A stretch of DNA of 64,000 nucleotides from Brachypterus glaber (Eukaryota; Arthropoda; Insecta; Coleoptera; Kateretidae), in NCBI GenBank assembly GCA_958510825.1, contig OY294048.1, positions 29,105,026 through 29,169,025 of the forward strand, in the 5' to 3' direction. The notes under the pieces were generated by a model, which saw only the letters and a list, made by a program, of their open reading frames with translations, made no database searches and was not told where the DNA came from. Below are positions 43,336 to 54,122 of this stretch, in pieces. The position numbers were made by a program, and so were the translations under genes. Position 1 is the stretch's first letter. Each line of letters starts with the position of its first letter.

Positions 43336-44010
43336 CCTGTGAAATTATTATTTTTTAGTGGTGACTTTATTTTTTAATTTGTTTTCATTTTTCAATTTAA
43401 TTTTTTTTAAATAGCATAAAATCAATGCCCCGAGAACCCCAGACCCGATAAAAGGTTTTATTATCCGTGCCTGAAATATACTGCAGTGACTCATACCTAA
43501 AATGTATTATACCGCTCTCGTATAACGGATTCCCCTCAGACGGAGTTACGCGAACCTCACCAGAATTGGTATGATCCTTGCCTTTTAGCACATTTTCGCA
43601 AATGAGTCACGCAGTCTAATTCAGACAAGGATAATAGCACAGGGGCATTATCATTAAGTAATGCTCGTGTTACATACAAAATGTTACTTATGTTCTACAG
43701 TATTTTTTTGATAAATTTCATAAATGTCACTAAATGTCAAACAAAAAATATTTCAATTATATTTGATCATAGTTAATAAGAGGGCATTATAGCGGACGTT
43801 ATGGATCATAGTTGCCTAGAGCATGCTCTAGGGAACTAATGCTAGCATTATGTTTTTGTTTATGTATACTGTATCCAAGGTATTGTAGATAACTTATAGC
43901 TGGGTAGGAAATAAAAGCTTATATTTCTATATTTAGACTACACAAAAATAATTTGAGTAAAAATATACATATTATAATGTATACATGGCTACATTTTCAA
44001 TAACCTATAC
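43336..44010. other. no recognised gene
   Basis: 43420-43620 is less AT-rich and contains a 64-codon minus frame (43397-43591, with SGEVRVTPSEGNPLYESG). The block may be a fragment of a mobile or host gene, but I recognise no family. Confidence 0.3.
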
Positions 44011-44014
44011 TTAA

Positions 44015-45001
44015 CCCTTAACTGGTGTGGTGGTGCCATTCATGACCCCACCATATAAAAATTGTTTCATATCTCGAGTGCGCATGAGCCAATTTTCTTC
44101 TCGTTTCATGAGTGTTCAGGTTGGGTATTCTAGCTGCAGCGCCCAACGTGAAAGCACGCAGTAAGTAACATTACTTCTGATAAACATACGTTAATTTCGT
44201 GTGGGGTCCGTAGAGGTACCACGTCACCAATTATGTTATATTTTAGGTCATGGCAAGTTGTCGCAAATCTGTTCACGTTGACGATCCCAAGTTTGAGGAA
44301 ACTGTCCTTGAATGGTTTAATGAACTAGAAACCGATGAAGAAGAAGAGGCTATTGAAGATTTTACTTAGGATGTTGTCACAGATACAGAATTGGAAATGA
44401 GTAGCAGTGAAAATGGTGACATAGGAGAAAATCTAAATCTAGACATTAATGAAGAAATAGACGAAGCAGAAAAAGAAAAAAAGACAAAAGACAAAAAAGA
44501 AAACGTTGTGGCATATGCCCTAGGAGGGCAGAAAAGAAAACCAACGTTCAATGTAAATTTTGTCATGTACCAATATGCGTCGGCTGTCAGGTAAAAATTT
44601 GTGAATCATGCTCCATTTAATGCATTGTGATTTTGTCCAAAGAATTAAATTTATGTTATTTTTAATTTTTTATATTGTAGAATATATTGTTTATTTATTG
44701 TTTTTTAATAAAAATATTTTTTTCAACATTTAGTTTTAATTATTTGATACATAAACCAAAGTCATGCAAAATCACCTGTTTTTTTTTGACTTAAATTGTA
44801 TTTTATTTAAATGTCTCCATTTGATAATTTTTTGGAAGCTAATTACTATACCAGAATATTAAATAACAACTAAGGTTCACACTGTCACTAAACCATAATG
44901 AAAAATTTAAGTAAATCATTTTTTTTTTTCAAATCTGAAATATGGGGTCCGGAGTCACGTCACCAGTTGTGTTAAGTTTTAGTCAGGTCACCAGTTGAGG
45001 G
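44015..45001 (+). mobile_element. piggyBac-like element, internally deleted (987 bp)
   Basis: The ends are inverted repeats of about 13 bp, 'cccttaactggtg' at the left and the complement of 'ccctcaactggtg' at the right, next to TTAA. A subterminal direct repeat ('ggggtccg', then 'cacgtcacca', then 'ttatgtt' or 'ttgtgtt') occurs at about 44203-44240 and 44945-44972. Between them lies a transposase relic that retains only its two ends (44250-44620). Autonomous piggyBac elements are about 2.4 kb or more; here the catalytic middle is gone. AT-rich DNA follows the relic. Confidence 0.85.
44250..44620 (+). pseudogene. piggyBac-like transposase, N- and C-terminal ends fused by deletion
   Basis: ATG at 44250 opens a frame reading MASCRKSVHVDDPKFEETVL and a long acidic stretch (ELETDEEEEAIEDFT). 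A TAG lies at 44367-44369, and the same frame resumes with more acidic and K/E-rich sequence to 44594. In another frame, 44552-44620 encodes a cysteine-rich tail starting CKFCHVPICVGCQ and containing six cysteines in all before TAA. PiggyBac transposases have an acidic N-terminus and end in such a cysteine-rich zinc-binding domain that reads the terminal repeats. The whole DDD catalytic domain (about 400 residues) is missing, and a frameshift precedes the tail. It is inactive as a transposase. Confidence 0.8.
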
Positions 45002-45005
45002 TTAA

Positions 45006-45802
45006 TTTACTCATATGAGTGTTCTTAAGTTAAAATCATAGCTATAAGCGATTTAAGAATATCTTCATATTTTTATTGGTGTATAATTTTACGCGAATTA
45101 TTATGTACAGGGGCAATAACACTATACATTTTATGATTCGATTTACTAGTAGTAAATTGCTACTAAACTTGAAAGTGGTAAGTAGAACATTACACAGAAA
45201 AAAATATTGTCTTAGATCAAGAATGTGTGATTTGGATATAAAGAAGAGAATATATTCTCCTTTAAAGTAAAATGTGCTTTAAACATAAAAGGATACACTG
45301 AGATCTAAAAATAGTAAAACCAAATTTTTTTGTGACAACTTTAAGGTACATAATACATTTTTTACGATTATTCTAAAACATTATAACGTTATATTAAATA
45401 CACTATTAAAATTATATAAATGTTGTATCGTATACCATAAAATAAATTTATTCATATATATGTTTAATTTTACAACAACGTTGTTGTCACTATAGTGCCA
45501 GTATTTTATGAAGGACTGTTACGTGCAAAAATCGCCTATCTTTTAAGTTCACATATTTTCTTTATTATTTAGAAGTTTACAGTCGTTTTTGAACTTTATA
45601 CAAAGGTATTTTGTCCTATAAAAGACTTTTTATTCTAAAAAATAAACACTTTGAGTTAGGTTATGTCAAGTATTTTTAATTCTTCGCAACAAGGTTAGCT
45701 AATGTATTAGCCTTATTTTGTACACATTTTGCAGCTGATTTTACCAAAATATTGAAAGTAGGCATTTTGGGCTAAAATTTCCATGTGTATAAGTGTAGGG
45801 GA
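45006..45802. other. AT-rich DNA, no recognised gene
   Basis: 'attgtcttagatcaagaatgtgtgatttgg' type sequence at about 45207-45236 recurs in part near 50786-50815 (shared 'atcaagaatgtgtgatttgg'), so a dispersed repeat passes here. No gene. Confidence 0.4.
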
Positions 45803-46936
45803 ACAGGGGGCACAGTGAGTCACTTACTTTTTCAGAGCGCATATTTTTAAAAGTTTTGACAATAACTCAGATTTTTTTTCGTACTACGTTTCTTTGATCT
45901 TTAAGCTAACATAATTTGCAGGTTTAAATTAAAAATGAATAGACCATGATTTTTTACAAGTACTCTTTTGACAGTATGTCATTTGATTCACTGAGCCCCC
46001 AGTACGGGGTACAGTGAATCACTGCAAGGGGTACAGTGAGTCAGTATGGGGTACAGTTAATCGTGATATTTAAATAAATTAAGTCAATTTATTAATTAAA
46101 AAAAAAATGTTTATTTTAGATACCTACATAGTTAAATTAACTTAAATAAAACTCTTTGGTAACAAAAAACAAAACTTAAAATTAATTAACGTAGGTAAAT
46201 CAAAACCTTGAAAATGAAACTCTTAAGTAAGAAAAAAAACAAAAGTCAAAATAAACTAACGTAAATCAAGACCCTGAAAAATAAAGTTAAATGTATACAT
46301 TGATTGTATATTGTATAAACCAATTTTCAAAAAAATCATCACCACCCCTAAGGGGGTGGATTTGGAAAAAAATAATTTCAAGATTTTTTCTCAAAAACCC
46401 CCATATTCAATTTTCACGAAAATATTAAAAATATTTTAAAATATTTACCCCCTCACCCCTTCGGGGGTGGAGTTAGAATTTTTTTATTATCAGATTCGAT
46501 TTCAACAATATTAAAAACCCTTATAATGAAATTTTCAAATTTTTGTAAACAAATATTATTCTCGCTCGGGACTGTTTTTGGTGAACAATCCCGAGCGAGA
46601 ACTTATAGTAACATACCTGTATGCCAAAGTCTCTAGTTTAAAGCGTTCTTAAGTTATCGTGCCCACATGATTTCCCGGACATAACGACCAATCGACCAAC
46701 AATTTTTTTTGCTTGAAATTGATTTATATCGACATAAAACGTCATAGAACGCAAAAATACGAAAACAAATTTTTTTTACTAATACATTTCCTAAATTTTG
46801 AAAATTTTCAAAATGGGAAAGCAAAATTCCTACAATAATTTTAATTATAAATATACAGGAACATTTAATCATAGTTGAGGCGCAGTGGATCATGAGCCAC
46901 TGTGTCCAATCGGTCTTTGACTCACTGTGTCCCCCA
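45803..46936. repeat. candidate element with 'cacagtgagtca' ends
   Basis: 'aacagggggcacagtgagtc' at about 45803 is matched by the complement 'gactcactgtgtcccccaga' at about 46919. Further copies of '(g/c)acagtga(g/a)tca' crowd the inner side of each end (45990-46060 and 46875-46905). Such subterminal motif clusters are common in DNA transposons, but the interior also contains the dispersed repeat of 46.3 kb and no transposase, and I see no target duplication. Confidence 0.4.
46320..46820 (+). repeat. dispersed repeat family, copy at 46.3 kb
   Basis: Same order as at 15.3-16.0 kb: 'aaaacccccatattcaattt', 'cccttcgggggtggagttag', 'tttttattatcagattc', 'catacctgtatgccaaa', 'gatttcccggaca', 'ttgatttatatcgacataaa' and 'aaaatgggaaagca'. 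A short extra inverted piece, 'ctcgctcggga' with 'tcccgagcgag', sits at about 46561-46600. Confidence 0.75.
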
Positions 46937-47036
46937 GACCAGTTCAAAGTGGACATAAAAAAACATACCAAATATCTGATAAATTTGTGTAAACACACTT
47001 ATTTAAGAGTTAATAAAGAATATAAAAATGACAAAT

Positions 47037-48380
47037 TACACTGGAATTTACGTAAAAGTAGTACAAATATACCTAATTAACAGATTAACAAAAAAAATAC
47101 TTTCATTATTTATGTTATGCAGCCACCTCTTCGCTTCAAAACACACCACGCAGGTTTGCCGGCACCTGACCCTTTATCTAGAGAAAAGTCTTCTTAGCGT
47201 GCCATTAGAAAGCGGCGTTTCTAAAACTAATATTGGTAGAGTTATAGTCAACGATAAGCATGTACATGTACATGTACATTGATGTGATATATAGCTGTTA
47301 TGTGCACATATACATACATATATGTATGTAATATGTGTATTTAAATAAAATGCCTCAGATTCGGATTCAGCGGCTCAAAATACATAGGAATTGACTAGTC
47401 CAAATCCAACTTTTTTAATTTTGTGTGGCTGTGTTATCTCTGCAACTAAAAGTCCAATCAAAAAAAGTTTTTTACAAAAGATTTTTATTTTTTGGAGGAG
47501 AATTAAATAACAGTAAAAAAATTATGTTTCTATATAAAAACAAAGTTGACCTCGGTAAAAAATAAATACGCCATTTTGTTTCCCCCATTAAAATAAACAA
47601 CTTTTGTCCTATATATATATATTTTTTTTAATGCTTAGTATTCGAGATATTTGAAAGTTTCAGGTTAAAAAAATACCTTGTATTTTTTTATTTTTTAAAC
47701 ATTTTTTAAGGTTTTCATTTTTCAATTTGCGATTTTTTAAGATTTTTTTTTGAAAATTTATATAAATGTCATTTAAGATTAGTTTAGAAGTATAATTTAC
47801 GTATTTGCATCATAAAATTCACCATTAAAAAAAATGCTTTTTTTTAAAGAAATTTTTAAGAAATCTACCACTTTCAATCCACAACCAACTTTTGACCCGC
47901 ACTGCATATTTTTTCTATACACTTTTTTCCAAACAAAAGTGACTTTTGAAAAATTCAAATGAAAAAAATGATCCCCGGGCCCACTTATTTTTAATCGTAC
48001 ATAAGGCACTCAAGTTTTTTTTAATTAAGTTTTAAAAACAAACATTCGCATATTTCGGCCCATACTAGTGGAGAAAATTAACTTTAAAACTATAAAAAAA
48101 AACAATGGCATTTTTTTTCACACTATCTTATACACAGAATTATGATTAATGATCTTGTGAAAACACCAGTTTTATCAGATTAAATTTTGGTAATTAAATT
48201 ATACGTTTGATTCTCGCAAATCCGCATATAAATCTAGATTGTGTCGCGATTAAAAAAGAAGTAAAACAAAATAATTCATTAATTTAAAAATATAATTCAG
48301 TGTGGTACCAAATGTTTTTGCTGCAGTGCTGAAGCTAAAAAACCTACCTATCTTGAAATTTTTTGACATTATAATGTTAT
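47037..48380. other. AT-rich DNA; diverged outlier of the 42.5-kb array unit
   Basis: At about 47362-47440, 'cagattcggattcagcggct', 'caaaatacataggaatt' and 'gtgtggctgtg' match the unit of the 42.5-43.3 kb array in order. 'catgtacatgtacatgtaca' is at about 47260-47279. No gene. Confidence 0.45.
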
Positions 48381-48510
48381 GTTATATTATGTTATATTAT
48401 GTTATATTATGTTATATTATGTTATATTATGTTATATTATGTTATATTATGTTATATTATGTTATATTATGTTATATTATGTTATATTATGTTATATTAT
48501 ATTATATTAT
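48381..48510. repeat. 10-bp minisatellite (GTTATATTAT)n
   Basis: Twelve exact consecutive units from 48381 to 48500, then 'attatattat'. A 72-codon frame over it is an artefact of the repeat. Confidence 0.95.
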
Positions 48511-48778
48511 ATTATGTTAATCAAAAAGCTAAATCTAAATAAGTCTTGAATTTAAATTCAAATTATGAACCAAATACATGGATAGACAAATCTTTTTTGA
48601 ATTTAAAATTTTACCCCATTTAAAAGTGGAAAAATGCTAAGCAAAACTTAACTTAAAAACAGATAATAAAATAATTACACTACAGGAATAAACCAAATAT
48701 TTTACAAATCATTTTACAGAAAACTGTAAAATCTTCAAAAAAGTTGAAAATTATATGACACTGTCCCACAACGAAAAT

Positions 48779-50291
48779 ATACTTTTTTTTCTGACATAAC
48801 CTATCTTGAAGCATTTTTTTTCCTGTCTAAATATTTTTACAGATTTGGGCTACGACTGCACAGTTTTTATATTAAGAAAAAAAAACACATGTCTGTGTAT
48901 CTTGCGTTTATAGATATTTTTTAATTACATTTGGGTGACTTATAAAAAAAGAATGTGCGTTTAAGATGTTAAAAGATTTTTTAAATATAGATCGCCATTT
49001 TTTTAAGTGAAAAAAAAAATTTATTTAAAATTTTCAAAAGATGGGTTTTTTAACGTAATGCGAATTAAAATATTCTGTATTTATCTGGCTGTTTTGTTTT
49101 TTAAATTTTGAATGGAGAGCTTCTAGATGTGGCGCCACATCAATTTTAAGTGGGCCGTGTCTGAAATTTTACCACCAATATGACCCACCAAAATTTTAAA
49201 AGAAAATTTTTGAGGTCTCACCCCCCAAATTTGTTCAGGTAAGAGTATAATCCCTGATTTTTTTCATATTTTTGAAAAAAGTAGAGTTTGCTCACAGCAG
49301 TTTTGTTATGCTATGTCTCTTTAGTTTTCTTATTTTTTTTTTTTAAGGTACAAGGATTTTTTTAAAATTGTTTTTAACACGGCACGGTATAAAGGAATAG
49401 AAAGTAGACAACCTAAAAAAAATCAATTTTTTTTCTTTCCAAATTGCGGAGCTGTGCCCTTTTTATTTCGGCGAAACCGAAAGTGCAAAAAAAAAAATCC
49501 TGAAACACCCAGTATATTGGACTTTATCCAAAAAAGAAAAAAAAACCTTAAAAAAAATAAAATTAAATTGACTAAAAACCGAATTTATTTTTTAAAAAGT
49601 TAAAAAAATATATATATAATATAATTTTTTTTTCTGGATACCCCGTATATGCATTAAAAAAAATAGTAGTTTTTATGTGTGACAATGAAAAAATTTTTTT
49701 GTGCTTGTGATTACGCCTAAAATGAAGCAATGTAGTAATTTTTCGAAGTTAAAAGGGCACAGCTTCGCCATTTTGAAAGAAAAAAAATTGATTTCTTTTG
49801 AGGTTGTTCATTTATTATCTGAACAAATTTGGGGGGTGAGGCCTCCAAATTTTCATTTTAAAATTTTGGTGGGTCATATTGGTGTTAAAATTTTCAACAC
49901 AACTCATTTAAAATTGATGTAGTGCCACTTCTAGAACCTCCCCGTAAAAAAAAATTATTAACAAAATACAGCCAGATAACTACAGAATGTTTTAATTTCA
50001 ATTAGGTTAAAAAAATCCATGTTTTGAAAATTTGACAGCAAAAAATTTTTTTTTCACTTAAAAAAAATGGAGGTCGATATTTAAAAAAATCTTAAAATTC
50101 TTAAAAGCACAACCTTTTTTTTTAAACTTATCCGAATTTGATTAAAAAATATTCATTAAAGCAAATTCTACAGTCATTTCAAAAAAGGTATTTTTTTCTA
50201 AAACACCCTGTATATAAAAACTGAGGTCGTAGTCAAATCTGAAAAAAGTTTCAGAATCACGAGAAAAAATGATTATGTCAGAAAAAAATTA
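48779..50291. mobile_element. 1.5-kb foldback element
   Basis: The left arm starts near 'tttttctgacataacc' and includes 'gggctacgactgc', 'tatctggctgt', 'atgacccaccaaaatttt' and 'ttgcggagctgtgccctttt'. The right arm mirrors these as 'aaaagggcacagcttcgcca', 'aaaattttggtgggtcat', 'acagccagata', 'ctgaggtcgtag' and 'gattatgtcagaaaa'. Arms are about 650-700 bp with many small differences, and the centre is near 49500-49680. No coding region. An old, large inverted-repeat element. Confidence 0.75.
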
Positions 50292-51195
50292 TAGTTCAAA
50301 AATTTATTTTTCTGTATTTTTTTATAGTGTAGTGTAATATAATAAACATGATTATTTTTATTATTATCGTTATATTATAAAAATAATAATAAAAATAATA
50401 AACTAAATAATAATAAACTAACTAAATTATAATTACATCAAAAGATGTCTTCTATAAAAAATTGGGAGGCACCAAATAGTCCAGCAAACTTCTGAAACAG
50501 CACAAAAAACATTAATTCACATTAATTAAAACTTTTACCGCCAGCAGTTCAATCAGTAAGTTATATGGAAAAATTCATCAAAATATAGTAAGAAAATAGT
50601 ACAAGGACATGAAATCCGGAGAACAGGCAGGTTATATATTTTCTGTTTAACCCAAGTAATAGAAAAGAAAATGACAGTTATAAAAAGCTTACGAGCATGC
50701 TTAATGCTCTGGGAAGCCTTGAAAATTACGAATATTAGCAATCTTATTTATACACAGGAAAACAATAAAAAAAGAAAAAAATATTGACTTAAATCAAGAA
50801 TGTGTGATTTGGTTTTTGGATTATGGTATGCATAAAAGAAGAATATATTATTGATTTAAGACAATATTTTTCTGTGTGTCAGAGCTGACAAGAACTTGTA
50901 AAAAATGCTACGACTGAATTAAAATTAAGAACAGAACAAAATATGAATTTAAAATTACAAAAGTGCTAAAACAAGGCTGCAGTGCGTCAATATAATAATG
51001 CTGTTTTAAGATTTATTTTGACCCTCGACAAAATAAGGTATGTAGTGTCAAAAAAATAGGTTTTGATTTAAGAGTGGATTCAAGTTCCTAAAACTATGTA
51101 GAACAATAGGAATAGGAATAGGTGAAAAAAAAAAGGTTATGGAAGTTCCAAAGATTTGAAAAAGTAAACGTGTTAGACGATATTGATGATATCTT
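50292..51195. other. AT-rich DNA, no recognised gene
   Basis: (AAT)-type microsatellites at about 50380-50415. 'aatcaagaatgtgtgatttgg' at about 50794-50814 is shared with 45.2 kb. Confidence 0.4.
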
Positions 51196-51738
51196 TTTTT
51201 TTCTAGCGCGTTATTGTTTTATGGGCGAAGTGGACCGAAAAATCATTTTTTTTGCATATTCGGACTTAAAATGCCATGAAACGTCGAGAAAATGTGAAAA
51301 AATTGGGTTTTAAAAAAATATCAAACAGTCTGTCCGCTGTCTATAAACCTTCTAATTTCTAAACGAAAGGTCTGATTTAAAAACTTATTTTACTAAACGA
51401 CTTAGGACATTCAAATATGGTTAATATTGGAGAGCAGCAAGGGAGAAAGAAGTGAAAAACGTATATTTTTGGCGATAACTGGCTTATTATTGATCGGAAT
51501 ATAAAAATTCTTACCCTGCAACAAAAATATTTGAAATTTTAGTAGAAAAAAAATAAGTTTTTATCTGCACAAGAATCAATCGATCAATAATAATCCAGTT
51601 ATCGCAAAAAATATTATTATTTGTCCCCTTGCCTGGTCCTAATGTTAACTATATTTGACGTCAGGTAAACTACGAAGGTCCTAAATCGAGTTTAAAAATT
51701 GTTTGATTTTTTTAGAGAAATGTTGAAAAAAGTACCTA

Positions 51739-52444
51739 CACTTCTGCTCAAAAATATCGGCCCACCTAAAAAAATACACATTTTCAAATGCTAATAACTC
51801 CAAAACTATTCAATAGATTTATTTGACCTTTTTTTTATTTTAAAGCTTGAACTTTTAGCTCTTAATTACTGGAATAAAAATTATCAAAAATCTTTTTTTA
51901 AACCGGCAGTAATGAAAATTACACAGCTATGTTTTTTTACTGCTTCTTTCGATATGCGCACGGTTTGCCACTGCATATTTTTTTACAATTTAATTAATTG
52001 ATTTTATAGGCCAATTAAATGGGAGTAATTTCTTTTTTAACTTTTTAATTTTCCTTTTCTCGTTTAGGAGATATACGGTTTTTTCTGAAAATAAACATTT
52101 TTGCAAATAACAAAAAAACTACACAGTGGATTTAATTGATTTATTTTTTAATTTGAAGCTTAAGTCCTTAACTTTTATTTATTTAATTTAAGTTTCTGGT
52201 GCAAACATGTTTAAACTGGGTTTACATTGCTTAAATAGTCATGTTTTTTTTACCCAATCTTTTTTGATGCAATTTAACCACAAACTCAAATGTTTCCATA
52301 AGTTTTAAAACTTATTCTAAAAGCCACACTTATTGTGACTGATTCCTTCTTTTATTTTTTATCATAAGTCTTCTCATTTAGGAGAAATTAAAGTTTTTCG
52401 GAAAAAGTGACTTTTTAATCAGTGGGCTAGTGCCACCCCTGTAA
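51739..52444 (+). repeat. left terminal inverted repeat of Tc1-like element
   Basis: 706 bp, matching the reverse complement of 53417-54122 with scattered substitutions and small indels. It is AT-rich and its outer 40 bases are almost identical to the partner, as expected for transposase binding. Confidence 0.88.
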
Positions 52445-52750
52445 AACTGTATATGACGGAAAAGCGTCGATAGAATATAAAGATCTATTGCACTTCTATA
52501 ACTTTAGCTTAAATAAATACATTTAATTAACATGTTTTCTGCGTTAGCAACTTTTTGGTTCCCAGCTCAGACTGCGTTTTGAGGCATATATGTCGAACGA
52601 ACTTTGCACAGACTGTTTAAATCTCTAATGGTACTCCAAAAACAAGTTCTAACGTCTTTTTAAGGACTTTTTGCTTTTTAATTTTTTTTAAACAAAATAT
52701 TTTATCAAATAAAATAACAATAAACAAATTTTAAATTTTATTAAAATTAT

Positions 52751-53329
52751 TTAATAACAATTATAAACACAACCACCATAACTAACTTTTTCTGCAATGC
52801 AGGCCTGTGCATAACGTTCTCCAGGACGTCGGTAGACACGCTGTCTTGCATCATTCCCAAATAGACATATCCTGGTTTCATCAGAAAACATAACCTTTGC
52901 CCATTGGTTTCTGTCCCAGTTTAAATGTCTTCTTGAAAACTGCAGCCTGGCACGACGATGGTTAGCAGTGAGTTTAGGTCCAGTTGCGGCCTTATAGGAG
53001 CAAAGGTTTCTTTCAAAAAGCCTTCGACCAATAGTGGACCTACTTACTGCTACACCTCTTGTTTCTTGAAGCCGTGATCTCAAATTAACTGAATTTAGAC
53101 GACGATTCCGCAGGGAATTAAGCTCGATAAATCGGTCATCCCGAGCGGACGTGCACCCATGTCTGCCAGCTCCTTGGCGTCGACTAAAGAAACCGGTCTC
53201 CTCAAAACGTTGGAATACTCTTCTTACCGCTGCTCTCGTAATATTTAACTGTTGAGCAACATAACGCTGACTGTGCCCTTCTTGTAGCAGAGCTACAGCT
53301 TGGGCAGCTACTTCCGAACTTGTTTCCAT
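52751..53329 (-). pseudogene. Tc1-like transposase, truncated inside the catalytic domain
   Basis: ATG at 53329, 192 residues. Residues about 1-50 form a first helix-turn-helix (EVAAQAVALLQEGHSQRYVA, then ITRAAVRRVFQRF). Next is an AT-hook-like RRQGAGRHGC (about 50-60) in the place of the usual GRPR, then a second helix-turn-helix (LNSVNLRSRLQETRGVAVSR, about 79-98). The catalytic domain starts at about 143, with the first DDE aspartate at D150 (AKVMFSDETRICLFG). Tc1 transposases are about 340 residues. This one breaks after SYGG (about 186) and stops six residues later, so the second aspartate and the last acidic residue are absent. AT-rich DNA then runs to the inverted repeat. The N-terminal DNA-binding part is intact and could still bind ends, but cannot cut. 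Confidence 0.88.
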
Positions 53330-53416
53330 TTAAATAATACAATTAAATAAAATTTTAACGAGTTAAAAAAGTATTGTCACATAAGTGACAAGTCTTGTCA
53401 ATCATAAAAAAGTTAG

Positions 53417-54122
53417 TTACAGGGGTGGCACTAGCCCACCACTTAAAAAGTCCTTATTTACCAAAAAAAACATAATTTCTCCTAAATGAGAAGACTTATG
53501 ATAAAAAATAAAAGACGGAATCAGTAACAATAAGTGTGGCTATTAGAATAAATTTAAAACTTATGGAAAGATTTGAGTTTGTGTTTAAATTGCAACAAAA
53601 AAGATCGAGTAAAAAAAAACATGACTATTTAAGCAATGTAAACTCAGTTTAAACATGTTTCCAACAGAAACCTAAATTAAATAAATAAAAGTTTACGATT
53701 TAAGCTTCAAATTAAAAAAAAATCAATTAAATCCATTGCGTAGTTTTTTTGTTACTTGCAAAAATGTAAATTTTTAGAAAAAACCTTATCTCCTAAACGA
53801 GAAAAGGAAAATTAAAAAATTTAAAAAGAGATTACTTCCATTTAATTAGGCTATAAAATCAATTAATTAAATTGTAAAAAAATATGCAGTGGCGAACCAT
53901 GCGCATATCGAAAGGTGCAGTAAAAAAACATAGCTGTGCACTTTTCATTGCTGCCGGTATAAAAAAAGATGTTTGATAATTTTTATTCCAGTAAGTAAGA
54001 GCTAAAAGTTCAAGCTTCAAAATAAAAAAAAAGATCGAATAAATCCATTAAATAGTTTTGGAGATATTTGCATTCAAAAATGTGTATTTTTTTAGGTGGG
54101 CCGATATTTTTGAGCAGAAGTG
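53417..54122 (-). repeat. right terminal inverted repeat of Tc1-like element
   Basis: Partner of 51739-52444. It lies upstream of the transposase start (87 bp between), so any promoter for the gene is in or near this repeat. Confidence 0.88.

Larger units (their letters stand above)
44011..45005. repeat. TTAA target duplication of piggyBac-like element
   Basis: TTAA at 44011-44014 and 45002-45005 bounds the element at 44015-45001. Exact TTAA duplication is the defining target of piggyBac transposases. Confidence 0.85.
51739..54122 (-). mobile_element. Tc1-like transposon with 706-bp terminal inverted repeats
   Basis: A 2,384-bp element flanked by TA (51737-51738, 54123-54124). The left inverted repeat, 51739-52444, starts 'cacttctgctcaaaaatatc'; the right one, 53417-54122, ends with its complement. 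Both inner edges lie at 'gtgccacccctgtaa'. The core (52445-53416) holds a truncated Tc1-type transposase on the minus strand. The sister repeat at about 55424-55445 shows the unoccupied site ('aatacccattttcaaccc'), with CA where the target TA would be. Terminal repeats this long are unusual for Tc1 elements. Confidence 0.9.

Noticed and set aside
48302..48520. 72-codon open frame rich in YYVILCYIM repeats
   Set aside because: It is a translation of the 10-bp minisatellite.
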